In this document: piece by piece, positions 9,781 through 18,854 of the stretch
Layout: every line of letters begins with the position of its first letter
Position numbering within the stretch: position 1 is the first letter of the stretch
Source: Kribbella turkmenica
Lineage (GTDB): Bacteria; Actinomycetota; Actinomycetes; Propionibacteriales; Kribbellaceae
Direction of reading: 5' to 3'
Length of the DNA: 53,779 nt
Assembly (NCBI RefSeq): GCF_004348725.1
Contig: NZ_SMKR01000026.1
Location: 1-53,779, forward strand
Translations under genes and position numbers: made by a program
The notes under the pieces: model-generated
What the model was told of the DNA's origin: nothing
What the model saw: only the letters and a program-made list of their open reading frames with translations
The model's database searches: none

Positions 9781-10059
9781 ATGCGCCTGGGACAGGTACG
9801 CCGCCGCGCGGCGCAGCACCTCGTTTTCCTGCTCCAGCAGCTTGATCCGCCGCCGCGCCTCGCGCAGTTCGGCCGACTCACCCCGGCTGACACCCGGCTT
9901 GGCGCCCTCGTCGACCTCGGCCTGGCGCAGCCACTTGAACAACGTCATCGGGTGGACTCCGAAGTCCTTGGCGATCTGCTCGACGGTGACTCCGGGATCG
10001 CGGTCACGGGCAACCCGAACCACGTCGTCACGGAACTCGCGAGGGTAGGGCTTGGGCAC
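9751..10059 (-). CDS. IS3-family transposase orfA
   Basis: A 102-residue protein starting MPKPYPREFRDDVVRVARD, with a helix-turn-helix (VTVEQIAKDFGVHPMTLFKWL) and a heptad-rich RRRIKLLEQENEVLRRAAAYL. It binds the element ends and normally pairs with OrfB through a -1 frameshift. The run GGGAAAAGG near its 3' end (plus 9767-9775) is a plausible slippery site: shifting there gives GKRLYPLVSELAAAG, which is the OrfB start. It appears intact, but the broken OrfB means transposition would need a partner in trans. Confidence 0.85.
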   Translation of the reverse strand: MPKPYPREFRDDVVRVARDRDPGVTVEQIAKDFGVHPMTLFKWLRQAEVDEGAKPGVSRGESAELREARRRIKLLEQENEVLRRAAAYLSQAHLPGKGSTRS

Positions 10060-10131
10060 AGCAACATCCTTCCAGGCCCACCTCTCGGCAAGCCAGCTCA
10101 GATGTCACCTATCCGTGCAGCAGACCCCTAC

Positions 10132-10584
10132 GCCCAGATCAACGGTGGGTTCAAGGCGCTCGGCTCGTTCGCCGGCTTTCGTACCGTCAAGGCGATGACG
10201 GTGATCAGCGAGACGGCGACATACGACACGTTGCTGATGACCACCAACGCCGGCGCGCTCTACACGGTCCGCATCCCGGTCACCGCCACGGCGAAGCCCG
10301 TGGTCAAGCTGGTCCGCAGCAGCGGCTGGTCGGCCTACGAGTCCCTTGTCGTCCACGGCTGCGGCACCCGCGGCGGCTCCCTGGTCGTCGCTGTCGACCA
10401 CGACTCCGACTCCGGCTGCCTATACGCCATGAGCAAGGCAAACCGCACCGCCACCGCAATCACGTCGTATGGACAGATCGTGGAGGATGGACCCGAACTG
10501 CTGAAGGAAGCCGTCCGGGCGGCCTTCAACGGAGTCGGTCACGTCGCCTTCACCACGTACTACCACCAACTCGTCGGCGAGTAA
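10132..10584 (+). pseudogene. C-terminal fragment of a secreted beta-propeller-like protein
   Basis: About 150 codons are open from the IS3 boundary to TAA 10582-10584. They contain repeating blades such as TLLMTTNAGALYTVRIPV, GSLVVAVDHD and CLYAMSKANRTAT, spaced like tachylectin- or lectin-type propellers. The start, signal peptide and first part are missing; the insertion sequence begins where the reading frame would continue upstream. I do not recognise a specific function. Composition is normal for the window. Confidence 0.6.
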
Positions 10585-10694
10585 TCGAGGGCGGTGGAAG
10601 CCGTCGCTGAAGCAGGTGCAGTTCTGTAGGGGTACGCCGCAAGTGCGGGGTGCCCCCACGCCTTTCGCCACATGGTCCAAGCAGGTGCTTGTCG

Positions 10695-11612
10695 TCAGTG
10701 CGCAGCCTCGGGCAACGCTTCGCTGCGCCTCACCTCCGCGACGATCTTGTCCTGGACCGCGGTGAGCAGGGGACGGTCGTCGTCGGCCCGAGTGACCAGG
10801 TAGATCGAAGCGGCGTCGAGGTCGCTGATAGGGACGAAGGCGACGTCGTCGCTGTGGTTCGATGCGGCGACAGTGGAGGTGGTGATCGCCATCCCCAGCC
10901 CAGCAGACACGAAGGCGAGCATCTCGCCGACCGAACGTGCAGGTGGTCCCACGGTTTTCGGTGCGGATCCGTCGGGCCGTGGATCGACGATCCAGTAGGC
11001 GCGATCCGTTGCTGCGTCGACGATCGGCTCGTCGGCGAGATCGAGGATCGACACCCGGTCGCGAGACGCAAGCTCATGGTGAATGGGGAACACGGCCATG
11101 CGGCTCAGAGGTTCGAGCTCAAACGCGGCGCACCCGGCCTCGACGAATCCGCTGGCTGCTTGCAGGAACAGAAGGTCGACCTGACCAGCCTTGAGAGCCG
11201 TCAGCTCCCCACCCCAGGGCACGTACTCAAGCATGAGCTCGAGGTGGTCGAACTCCTCGGCTGCTGTCAGCGCGACACGTGTAAGTCTGCGCGGCGTACT
11301 TGTGCCGAAGCCCACCCGGAGCCGCACTGGCTCTACCGCCTCCCTTGCCACCCTGACAGCGTGTTCAGTCGCTCGGAGTGCCTCTCGCGCCGCGGGCAGG
11401 AAGACGGTGCCTGCATGTGTCAGCGCGACTCCGCGACGCGAGCCGCGGTCTCCTCGGTCGAGTAGCGGTGTGCCCAACTCGTGCTCGAGGCGGAGGATGG
11501 CCTGACTTAACGCGGGCTGGGATAGGTGGAGTGCCTCAGCAGCCTTCGTGAAACTCGCCTGCTCCGCGACTGCGACGAAGTACCGCAGAAGTCTCAGATC
11601 CACCTCGGCCAC
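10695..11612 (-). CDS. LysR-family transcriptional regulator
   Basis: 305 residues from GTG 11612, which follows GGGAGG by eight bases; GTG 11621 in the same frame is less well placed. The N-terminus is a canonical LysR helix-turn-helix (LLRYFVAVAEQASFTKAAEA, then LHLSQPALSQAILRLEHELG), followed by a periplasmic-binding-like effector domain from about residue 90. It is divergent from the LLM monooxygenase, with 119 bp between starts, so it most likely controls that gene and itself. The effector is unknown. Confidence 0.92.
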   Translation of the reverse strand: MAEVDLRLLRYFVAVAEQASFTKAAEALHLSQPALSQAILRLEHELGTPLLDRGDRGSRRGVALTHAGTVFLPAAREALRATEHAVRVAREAVEPVRLRVGFGTSTPRRLTRVALTAAEEFDHLELMLEYVPWGGELTALKAGQVDLLFLQAASGFVEAGCAAFELEPLSRMAVFPIHHELASRDRVSILDLADEPIVDAATDRAYWIVDPRPDGSAPKTVGPPARSVGEMLAFVSAGLGMAITTSTVAASNHSDDVAFVPISDLDAASIYLVTRADDDRPLLTAVQDKIVAEVRRSEALPEAAH

Positions 11613-11731
11613 AGCTCTCACCTCCCAGGGCCTACCTATTCATTCAGCTTATAACTCGATCCAGAACTGGTCTTCGACATCCCAGATGGCGGGCTCGACG
11701 ATTGACGGGGCGGGTTATCGAAGGGACAGGA

Positions 11732-13099
11732 ATGAAGCGGATTCTGTTGGGCGCGTTCGAGATCAACCAGGTGAATCTCACCAGTCAGGGGCTCTGGGCT
11801 CATCCGGAACAGCAGACCTACCGCTACAAGGACCTCGACTACTGGCTCGACCTCGCTCGACTGCTAGAGCGCGGATACTTCGACTTCCTCTTTCTCGCGG
11901 ACTCCTACGGCTACCCGCACTTACGCGGCGAGACACCGGACGTCACATTCGAGCAGGCGGTCGAGGTTCCGAATAACGACCCAATGCTGCTCATCCCTGC
12001 GCTCGCCTCGGTTACCAGCGACCTGCACTTCGCCGTAACCACCTCGACGACCTTCGAGGAGCCATACGCAAACGCCCGGCGCTTCGCCACGCTGGACCAT
12101 CTCACCAAGGGCCGAATCGGCTGGAATGTTGTCACGACAAGTAGCGCCGTCGTCTCCGAACTCTTCGGCAGACCCCAGTTGGCGCACGACAAGCGCTACG
12201 CTCGCGCGCGAGACTTCCTCGACCTGAGCTACAAGCTCTTCGAAGGATCCTGGGAGGAAGGCTCCGTGGTGGTCGACAAGGCCGCACGACTGTACGCCGA
12301 TCCAAGCCGGGTGCACCCCATCAAACACGAAGGGCCGTACTTCACATCACACGGCTACTTCGACAGCGAGCCTTCACCACAGCGCACTCCGGTCATCGTG
12401 CAAGCTGGTACCTCGTCGACCGGCCGAGCATTTGCGGCCGCGAACGCGGAGATCGTCTTCTTGCATGGCAAGGACAGCGAGATGCTGCGCGGTCAGGTCA
12501 GCGACATCCGCACCGCGGCAGAGTCGGCCGGCAGGGGCCGTGACGCAATCAAGGCCATCTCTGGCCTCTCCGTCGTCACGGGACCGTCTCGGTCAGCTGC
12601 CGACGAGAAGCTCGAGGAATACCTCGAGTGGGTCAACCCCGACGCCGCCCGGGCGTACTACGCGATGATGACCGGGATCGATCTCGCCGCACTCGACCCC
12701 GACGCGAGCTTTTCCACGGTCAGCACTGACGGCGGCAAGTCACACGTCGAGCGGTACCGCGATACAACCGTGCGTGAGGCATCCGCCGACTTCCTCCGCC
12801 GAGGCATGCGCGAACTCATCCTGGTCGGCACGCCGGCCGAGGTCGCCGATCAGATTGCCGGCATCGTCTCCGATACTGACCTTGACGGCTTCAACTACAC
12901 CCCGTTCGTATCGCCAGGTTCGTACGCCGACCTCGTCGATTCCGTCGTACCCGAACTCCAGCGGATGGGCCTGGTCCGGACCAAGCACACCCGAGACACC
13001 TTCCGCCAGCGGCTCTTCGGCGCTGGAAGTCACCTGCCTGGCACCCATCCCGGATCTCTCTTCCGCACCGACACCCGCCTGGCCGAGACCTCTGCCTGA
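11732..13099 (+). CDS. LLM-type FMN-dependent monooxygenase (NtaA/SnaA/DszA group)
   Basis: 455 residues from ATG 11732, preceded by GGACAGGA. The TIM-barrel luciferase-like fold is shown by FDFLFLADSYG near the N-terminus, NARRFATLDHLTKGRIGWNVVTT, FFTSHGYFDSE-type segments and VIVQAGTSSTGRAFAA. These features and the length fit the nitrilotriacetate/dibenzothiophene monooxygenase branch, which uses reduced FMN supplied by a separate reductase. No reductase gene is nearby. Substrate cannot be told from sequence. The divergent LysR gene suggests substrate induction. Confidence 0.9.
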   Translation: MKRILLGAFEINQVNLTSQGLWAHPEQQTYRYKDLDYWLDLARLLERGYFDFLFLADSYGYPHLRGETPDVTFEQAVEVPNNDPMLLIPALASVTSDLHFAVTTSTTFEEPYANARRFATLDHLTKGRIGWNVVTTSSAVVSELFGRPQLAHDKRYARARDFLDLSYKLFEGSWEEGSVVVDKAARLYADPSRVHPIKHEGPYFTSHGYFDSEPSPQRTPVIVQAGTSSTGRAFAAANAEIVFLHGKDSEMLRGQVSDIRTAAESAGRGRDAIKAISGLSVVTGPSRSAADEKLEEYLEWVNPDAARAYYAMMTGIDLAALDPDASFSTVSTDGGKSHVERYRDTTVREASADFLRRGMRELILVGTPAEVADQIAGIVSDTDLDGFNYTPFVSPGSYADLVDSVVPELQRMGLVRTKHTRDTFRQRLFGAGSHLPGTHPGSLFRTDTRLAETSA

Positions 13100-13165
13100 C
13101 TCCGGTTCGCTGCGCACTCCATTGAATGACGGCCGCCCATCGAACCGGGCAACCAACCATGCCTG

Positions 13166-15586
13166 CTAGAGCCGCGAGCGCAGCATTCGGCGAAGGCGGT
13201 TGCAACGGTCCAGGAGATTGGTGCGGACCACCGGAGTGGCCCCTGTGGCCAATGCCTCAGCGCGGGCAAGGAAGGAATCGTCGATGGCGACGAGGGGGAA
13301 CAGGGATCTCGTGAAGGTGGTGGCGGGCATGACGCCGCCCTGGTGGAGGGTCGGGACCAATTCCAGGTAGGCCTCGGCGTACGGGTGAAGGAAGTCGTCC
13401 TGGCCTGCGCTCCAGAACAGCGCGGCTACGGAGTGGACCGAGGCGATGGGAACCGCGCGCTCGGTCACCAGCGATTGCCACACTGCCTGCTTCTCCGCGG
13501 GATCGGGGGTGGCAGCACGGACCTGGAGCCGGCTGACCCATGCTTCCGGATCGGGGTCCCGCGCCAGGAGAGCTTCGGCCTCCGCGGCGGTTGGGCTGCC
13601 GAGCTGTGCCTTGCGGGCCAGCGCCCGCCACTGGAGATCCAAGTCCTCCCCGGCCTCGGACTGAAGCCATCCGACCTGCTCGAGGTCGGCCGCCGTACGA
13701 GCGAAGCCGCGCAAAGCAGCCTTGCGGTACGACGGATCGCCGGCCAAGCGGCGGCACGCCCCGGCGACCGATCCCAGCAACCCGTCACGGTCTGCGGCCG
13801 GGCTCCACAAGTCCGCAGCCTCTACCGCCAGATTGAGATATGGCTCGATCACGGACGCGGATGTCTCGACGGCCAGCACTCCGGTCAGGCACTGAACAGC
13901 CTCGGCGGCCGTCGCCTCGTCGTTGAGCAGCATGTCCCACGCCATCGTGACCGCAACGCCGCGGGAGATCGCGGTAGGCAGCCGAGCGGCGTCACCGAAG
14001 AAGCCGTTCCGAAAAGCCTGATCAGGTCGAGCCGACGCAAAGGTCAGGTCCTCGTCGTTGACCAAATACAGGTCCGCGTCGGCCGGCAACTCAAGTTGTG
14101 TCCGCTCCCCACTCACCTCGACCTGTTGCAACGCCACACGCTCAAGACGATCCGCCCGTCTCCGATAGGCCCCAATTCCCAGCACATGCGGTCGCGCCAC
14201 GCCCCCAGGCCCCTTCGCAACCAGTACGTCACGCTCGAGCGCCAGCCGATCGGTCCCCGCAGTCTCCAGCCATCCAATCCGCCAGGCATCCAGATCCCGT
14301 CCACTCGACGCGGCCAGCGCATCGATCAGATCCTGCAGGGTGGTGTTGCCCCAGGCGTGCTTCGCGAAGTACGCGGTCAACCCGGTGGCGAACGTGTCCT
14401 CACCGACGTACGTCATCAGCTGCTGCAGCGCCGACGCGCCCTTGGGATAGGTGATCGCATCGAACGTCGCCTCAGCCGCCGCGACATCCGGCACCGGCTG
14501 GCGGATCGGGTGTGTAGTCGGCCCCTGGTCGACGAAGTACGCCTTGAGTTTCTCGCCGGCCAGGTGAGCTGCCCAGGCATCGGTGTACGACGTGGCACGC
14601 ACCGCGGCCCAGTTGCTGGCGAACTCGGCGAAGGCCTCGTTCAGCCACAAGTCGTCCCACCACCGCATCGTGACGATGTTGCCGAACCACTGATGAGCGA
14701 GCTCATGCAGCAGATACCTCGAGAAGGTGTCCCACTCCGCCCGCGTCGGGGTACTCCGACGCAGGAACCAGTCCATCCACGTGACACAACCGAAGTTCTC
14801 CATGGCGCCGGGGAATTCCGGCGTGAAGACCTGGTCGTACTTGTGCTGCGGGAACGGCATCCCGAAGCGCTCGGCGAAGAACTCGAGTCCTTGAGTGGTC
14901 AGCGTGAACAACTCGGTGGCATCCCGCTCGAGTACCGGAGCTAGCGACTGCCGGGCAAACAGCCCGAGATCATGACCCGCGCCGTCCCGGCGGATCTCGT
15001 AGTACGGCCCGGCATTGATCACCGTGTTGTATGTCGCCAACGGCGGAGTGGCCGGAAAACTCCAGCGCCGCCCAGAGTCGATCGCCTCGACCCGAGGATC
15101 ACCGCTGTTGCTCAGAACCAGCCAGTCAGCCGGAGCTGTCACCGTAAACGCGTGAGGCGCCTTGAGATCAGGCTGGTCGAAGCACGCCCAGACATACCGG
15201 GCGTAGTCTGGAGTGAAATCCGTGTACGCGTACACCCGCCCGTCCGCAGGATCGATCGCCTTGTGCATGCCCTGAACCCCGCTGGCCGTGTCCACCCGGC
15301 TGCAAACCACAAGAACGTTGTCCTCGGCAAGATCCGCCAGTGCGATCCGACCGTCCACGGCTGTCGGCAGCGGAACGCCGTTGAGCACGGCGCTCTCCAC
15401 CTCAGCAGCACAGTCAACGAAGCTCCCACTCCCAGGCAACCGACACCTGAACCTGATCATCGACTCGCACCGGACCCACGAATTATTGAGCAAGTCGGTC
15501 AGATCGACGGCCACGTCATACCGCTCCACCACCAGTGCATTCGACCTCACTTCGGCCTCTGCCTGTGTCAGACTCCGCACTCCCAC
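13166..15586 (-). CDS. pepN: Aminopeptidase N, M1 metallopeptidase
   Basis: 806 residues from GTG 15586; GTG 15580 is also possible. The zinc site HELAHQWFGN (14678-14707) with the downstream Glu in LNEAFAEF (about 14630-14650) and the substrate motif PGAMENFG (about 14788-14812) define an M1 aminopeptidase. An ERAP1-like C-terminal helical domain follows. It removes N-terminal residues from peptides in the cytosol. The frame stays open upstream to 15691, but those residues (GLTDDDVALRSS) are the decayed end of an HD-hydrolase gene, so the longer start is rejected. SLTQAEAEVRSNAL is the true beginning of homology as I recall the family. Confidence 0.93.
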   Translation of the reverse strand: MGVRSLTQAEAEVRSNALVVERYDVAVDLTDLLNNSWVRCESMIRFRCRLPGSGSFVDCAAEVESAVLNGVPLPTAVDGRIALADLAEDNVLVVCSRVDTASGVQGMHKAIDPADGRVYAYTDFTPDYARYVWACFDQPDLKAPHAFTVTAPADWLVLSNSGDPRVEAIDSGRRWSFPATPPLATYNTVINAGPYYEIRRDGAGHDLGLFARQSLAPVLERDATELFTLTTQGLEFFAERFGMPFPQHKYDQVFTPEFPGAMENFGCVTWMDWFLRRSTPTRAEWDTFSRYLLHELAHQWFGNIVTMRWWDDLWLNEAFAEFASNWAAVRATSYTDAWAAHLAGEKLKAYFVDQGPTTHPIRQPVPDVAAAEATFDAITYPKGASALQQLMTYVGEDTFATGLTAYFAKHAWGNTTLQDLIDALAASSGRDLDAWRIGWLETAGTDRLALERDVLVAKGPGGVARPHVLGIGAYRRRADRLERVALQQVEVSGERTQLELPADADLYLVNDEDLTFASARPDQAFRNGFFGDAARLPTAISRGVAVTMAWDMLLNDEATAAEAVQCLTGVLAVETSASVIEPYLNLAVEAADLWSPAADRDGLLGSVAGACRRLAGDPSYRKAALRGFARTAADLEQVGWLQSEAGEDLDLQWRALARKAQLGSPTAAEAEALLARDPDPEAWVSRLQVRAATPDPAEKQAVWQSLVTERAVPIASVHSVAALFWSAGQDDFLHPYAEAYLELVPTLHQGGVMPATTFTRSLFPLVAIDDSFLARAEALATGATPVVRTNLLDRCNRLRRMLRSRL

Positions 15587-15639
15587 CGCAGCCCTCGCTA
15601 TCTGTCTCGTCGACGTTAACCAACTGTGTGAATCTTTCG

Positions 15640-16078
15640 GGGTTGACTCCGAACTACTACGGAGTGCGACATCGTCGTCCGTCAAGCCCAAGGCGTGCCA
15701 GGTTCAGCCTCCGGTGTTGAAGTTCATCAGCGTTGGCTGCAACCGGTTCAAGGCGCTGGCGAACCGCACCTCGGGCGTCACGCGTGCCTCGAACTTGTCC
15801 CCGAGCACACGGAAGGTGGCAGCCTGTTGTCCGGAGTAGCGCGAACAGCCGGAGGGCGGCTTCCCGCTCCGTGCTTCCTGCCCTTCAGCTGCTTCCGTGT
15901 CGTACGACGAAGGTGTCACTGCATAGATCTCGACCAGGTCAACGAACGATCAAGGTCGGAGCGTGCGGCCGACATTGATCGGCTGGTCGGAGTACTCGGA
16001 CAGCACGCACACCATGAGAGCGAGGTGCTCCGCGGGGCTCTTGAGGCGGTTCACCGCGATGAGCCAAGACCGGCGCAT
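15640..16078 (-). pseudogene. HD-domain hydrolase remnant
   Basis: Translation of the minus strand gives, in order: MRRSWLIAVNRLKSPAEHLA, LMVCVLSEYSDQPINVG, a TGA stop, DLVEIYAVTPSSYDTEAA, KFEARVTPEVRFASALNRLQ, a second stop, then TWHALGLTDDDVALRSS. This follows the conserved order of bacterial HD hydrolases of the YfbR/COG1896 type. The EHSWHLA segment has lost residues and the HD pair before LVEI is gone (SFVDLVEI), so metal binding is destroyed. It is a dead gene whose tail merges with the open frame ahead of pepN. Confidence 0.75.
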
Positions 16079-16175
16079 GACGGTTTGAGCCGGTTCACAT
16101 CGACGATAAACTAAATCTGGCGCATTTGGCTCGGGAAGGCCCTGCGATTGGTCAACCTAATGGCCGGTCCGGAGT

Positions 16176-17249
16176 TCATGTGGCGGTGCTCCGGTCTCGC
16201 ACAGACTCGGCTGACGCAATGAAGCTGCCCACCGCGTGTGTCACGGTGGCCAGCGCGCGCTCCGCGTCCACAGTGATGGCGACGTCGACGTTCGGCTCCT
16301 TGTCCCAAACCTTCTTCCAGTCCGCGACTGTCGCACCGGCGGTCAGCGCGCCTCGGCACTCGACGTCTACTGCGGCTGGCCGTACCGACACGAGCGTCGG
16401 GTCCATGGCGACCGCAACAGTGACGGGGTCGTGGAGGTAGGTCCCGTAGAAGCCATGGAGCTGCTGGTGATATTCCGCGTACTTGCGGATCGCGCCTTCG
16501 AGGTAGGCAAGGAGGGGGTTGCTCGGTGTCCCCCACGGTCCGGATCCGGGAACGACGCTGAACTCGTCGCCGGCCATCGCCGCGAGACGCTCGATGTGCC
16601 GGGGTAGCAGCCGGACCTGATGCGTGACGTCGAGACCGATCGCGGTCGGGCGTTGTGGAGCCGAGCTGAACTCGCTGATGGCGATCCGCGCTGCCTCGGG
16701 ATCCGCCTGAACGTTGAACTCGGCCGCAGGCGTCGTGTTCCCGCCGACCGCGAATGCTCCGCCCATGAAGATCCACCGGCCGATCAGACTCGGCAACCGA
16801 GGTTCGAGTCGCAGTGCGAGAGCGATGTTCGTCATCGGACCGGTGCTGATGAGCGTGATCTCGCCCGGCCGTCGCCGTACCTCGTCGACGATGAACTGAG
16901 CAGCGTGAACGTTCGTGCTCGGCGCGAGTCGCTCAGCGATCGTGGCATACCCTCGGCCCGCTCCGCCGTGGACCCAGGCGTTGTCCAGGCCGACCGGCTC
17001 CCGGACTAGGGCCCGATCCGCGCCCGCGGCTACCGGAAGGTATTCCCTCCCGCAGTAACGCAGGATGGCACGGGTGTTCGTCAGCACATCTGGAAGGCGT
17101 GTATTGCCTGCAACACACGTGACGCCCACAAGATCGATCTCCTCGGCTGCGCAGGCGAGCATGAGCGCGAGGGCGTCATCCACTCCGGTGTCCACGTCGA
17201 GGATGGTCGGGACCGCGCGGCCGCGGCAAGACTGGTCACGATTCGTCAT
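16176..17249 (-). CDS. Nucleoside hydrolase, IunH family
   Basis: 357 residues. The N-terminal Asp cluster ILDVDTGVDDALALML is the calcium-binding signature of inosine-uridine nucleoside hydrolases; GGAFAVGGNTTPAAEFNVQAD and LHDPVTVAVAMDP are the other family blocks. It cleaves the N-glycosidic bond of ribonucleosides to free base and ribose. Its ATG immediately follows the stop of the transporter ATPase, making it the last gene of the uptake operon, so imported nucleosides would be hydrolysed on entry. No signal peptide. Base preference is not readable from sequence. Confidence 0.93.
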   Translation of the reverse strand: MTNRDQSCRGRAVPTILDVDTGVDDALALMLACAAEEIDLVGVTCVAGNTRLPDVLTNTRAILRYCGREYLPVAAGADRALVREPVGLDNAWVHGGAGRGYATIAERLAPSTNVHAAQFIVDEVRRRPGEITLISTGPMTNIALALRLEPRLPSLIGRWIFMGGAFAVGGNTTPAAEFNVQADPEAARIAISEFSSAPQRPTAIGLDVTHQVRLLPRHIERLAAMAGDEFSVVPGSGPWGTPSNPLLAYLEGAIRKYAEYHQQLHGFYGTYLHDPVTVAVAMDPTLVSVRPAAVDVECRGALTAGATVADWKKVWDKEPNVDVAITVDAERALATVTHAVGSFIASAESVRDRSTAT

Positions 17250-18854
17250 TCAGCTTTCTCCATCAGATCGGTGGTCCGTCGGTGGGACACCAGGCCGTTC
17301 GCCGGCCATGAGTCGGCCGATCTCGGCGCGGTCGACCAGGTCGCCAGGCAGTTCGGCAACAACCTTGCCTGCATGGATGACAGCAACCCGGTCGGCGAGT
17401 GAGAGCACTTCGTCGAGCTCTGCGGACACGAGCAATACAGCTGCGCCGGCGTCGCGCGCCTCGACGATCCGGCGGTGGATGAGCTCGATCGCTCCGATGT
17501 CGACACCCCGAGTCGGCTGTGCCGCCACGAGCAGGCGCGGCCGGGCCGCCATCTCGCGAGCGACGACGACTTTCTGCTTGTTGCCCCCGGAAAGCGAGCC
17601 CGCCGTCGCATCGATCGATGCAGACCGGATGTCGAACTCCGCACGCAGGGCGATCGCATGCTCGCGGATGGCGCTGATGTTGCGGATCCAGTGTCTCGAA
17701 TAGGGCTCGGAGTCGAAACAGTTGAGAACGAGGTTGTCGGCGATCGAGTACGACGCGACGATGCCGTGACGCTCGCGGTCCTCAGGGATGTGCCCGACGC
17801 CGGCCGCATTCGTGTCGGCAGCGTTGAACCGGGTGATGTCCCGGTCACCCAGCCGGACTGTGCCGGACAGCGGAGACCGCATCCCGGCGATCGCCTCGAC
17901 GAGTTCGCGTTGGCCGTTCCCCTCGACCCCTGCGATGCCGACGATCTCGCCGGCTCGCACCTCGATCGAAAAGCCGTCGACGGCGGTGAGACGGCGGTTG
18001 TCGCGGACCACGAGGTCACGAACCGATAGCACCGCCTTACCGGGTGTCGACGGTTTCTTGTCGACGCGAAGGATGACGTCGTGACCGACCATCATCGTGG
18101 CGAGCCTGGCGGCGTCGGTTTCGTCGGTGGGAACTGTGCCGACGACCCGGCCGCGGCGCAGCACGTAGACCCGGTCGGCGACGGCGAGAACTTCGCGCAG
18201 CTTGTGAGTGATGAAGACGATCGCCGTGCCCGCGGCGGCGAGCTCGCTCAGCACACCGAGCAACTCGTCGGTCTCCTGCGGAGTGAGGACCGCTGTCGGC
18301 TCATCGAGGATGAGCAGATCAACCCTGTGCGAAAGGGCCTTGAGTATCTCGACCCGCTGTTGGGCACCGACCGGGAGATCCTCGATCCTGGCATCGGGAT
18401 CGACGGCGAGGCCGTGCTTCTCGGACAGCTCGCGAACCATCATCCGGGCGGCCGCGAGGTCGAGACGGATACCGCCGCGCACCGGCTCGTGGCCGAGGAT
18501 GAGATTCTCCGCGACTGTCATGACCGGCACGAGCTGGAAGTGCTGGTGGACCATGCCGATGCCGCGCCGGATCGCGTCCTTGGGATCCTTGATTGGGGTG
18601 CTGTCGCCCTTGATCACGATTCGGCCCGCGTCCGGGCGAGTCAGTCCGAAGATCTGCTTGACCAAGGTCGACTTGCCGGCGCCGTTCTCGCCGAGCAGCG
18701 CAACGATCTCGCCCCGCCCGATATGCAAAGTGATATCGGAGTTCGCGTGGACGGCGCCATAGGACTTCGAGAGGCCTTGGAGCTCTAGGACGCGCTCCTC
18801 CGTGCTGGGTGGGCGGCCGCGTGCCGCCTCGGGCCGAGACTCCGCTTGTGTCAC
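17250..18854 (-). CDS. Nucleoside ABC transporter ATPase, two ABC domains
   Basis: 534 residues. Domain 1 has a full Walker A (GENGAGKST), a signature-like LPVGAQQRVEIL and Walker B LLILDEPTAVL. Domain 2 has a degenerate Walker A (GVEGNGQRELV), an intact LSGGNKQKVVVARE signature and LLVAAQPTRGVDIG. That asymmetry is usual in the BMP/NupO-type and sugar (RbsA-type) ATPases. It powers the two permeases encoded just upstream. Its ATG overlaps the preceding permease stop by four bases (ATGA), and its stop touches the nucleoside hydrolase start. Confidence 0.93.
   Translation of the reverse strand: MTQAESRPEAARGRPPSTEERVLELQGLSKSYGAVHANSDITLHIGRGEIVALLGENGAGKSTLVKQIFGLTRPDAGRIVIKGDSTPIKDPKDAIRRGIGMVHQHFQLVPVMTVAENLILGHEPVRGGIRLDLAAARMMVRELSEKHGLAVDPDARIEDLPVGAQQRVEILKALSHRVDLLILDEPTAVLTPQETDELLGVLSELAAAGTAIVFITHKLREVLAVADRVYVLRRGRVVGTVPTDETDAARLATMMVGHDVILRVDKKPSTPGKAVLSVRDLVVRDNRRLTAVDGFSIEVRAGEIVGIAGVEGNGQRELVEAIAGMRSPLSGTVRLGDRDITRFNAADTNAAGVGHIPEDRERHGIVASYSIADNLVLNCFDSEPYSRHWIRNISAIREHAIALRAEFDIRSASIDATAGSLSGGNKQKVVVAREMAARPRLLVAAQPTRGVDIGAIELIHRRIVEARDAGAAVLLVSAELDEVLSLADRVAVIHAGKVVAELPGDLVDRAEIGRLMAGERPGVPPTDHRSDGES

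Larger units (their letters stand above)
8856..10131 (-). mobile_element. IS3-family insertion sequence, 1276 bp
   Basis: Inverted repeats of 27 bp at 8856-8882 and 10105-10131 match at 25 positions; the outer part is AGGGGTCTGCTGCACG. The element carries orfA and a broken orfB on the minus strand. It landed inside or beside an older IS3-type orfA on the left and abuts the 3' end of a secreted-protein gene on the right. I see no matching short target duplication, which fits an adjacent deletion or recombination between elements. Confidence 0.85.

Noticed and set aside
8846..10140. Target-site duplication around the IS3 element
   Set aside because: Flanks on the two sides share no 3-4-base match.
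11613..11731. LysR-type T-N11-A operator between the LysR and LLM genes
   Set aside because: The AT-richer stretch near 11640-11655 is suggestive, but no clear palindrome could be fixed.
13343..14944. 533-codon plus-strand frame
   Set aside because: Antisense to pepN, whose zinc and GAMEN motifs are clear.
15587..15691. Longer start for pepN at 15691
   Set aside because: The added residues match the end of an HD-hydrolase remnant, not aminopeptidase N.
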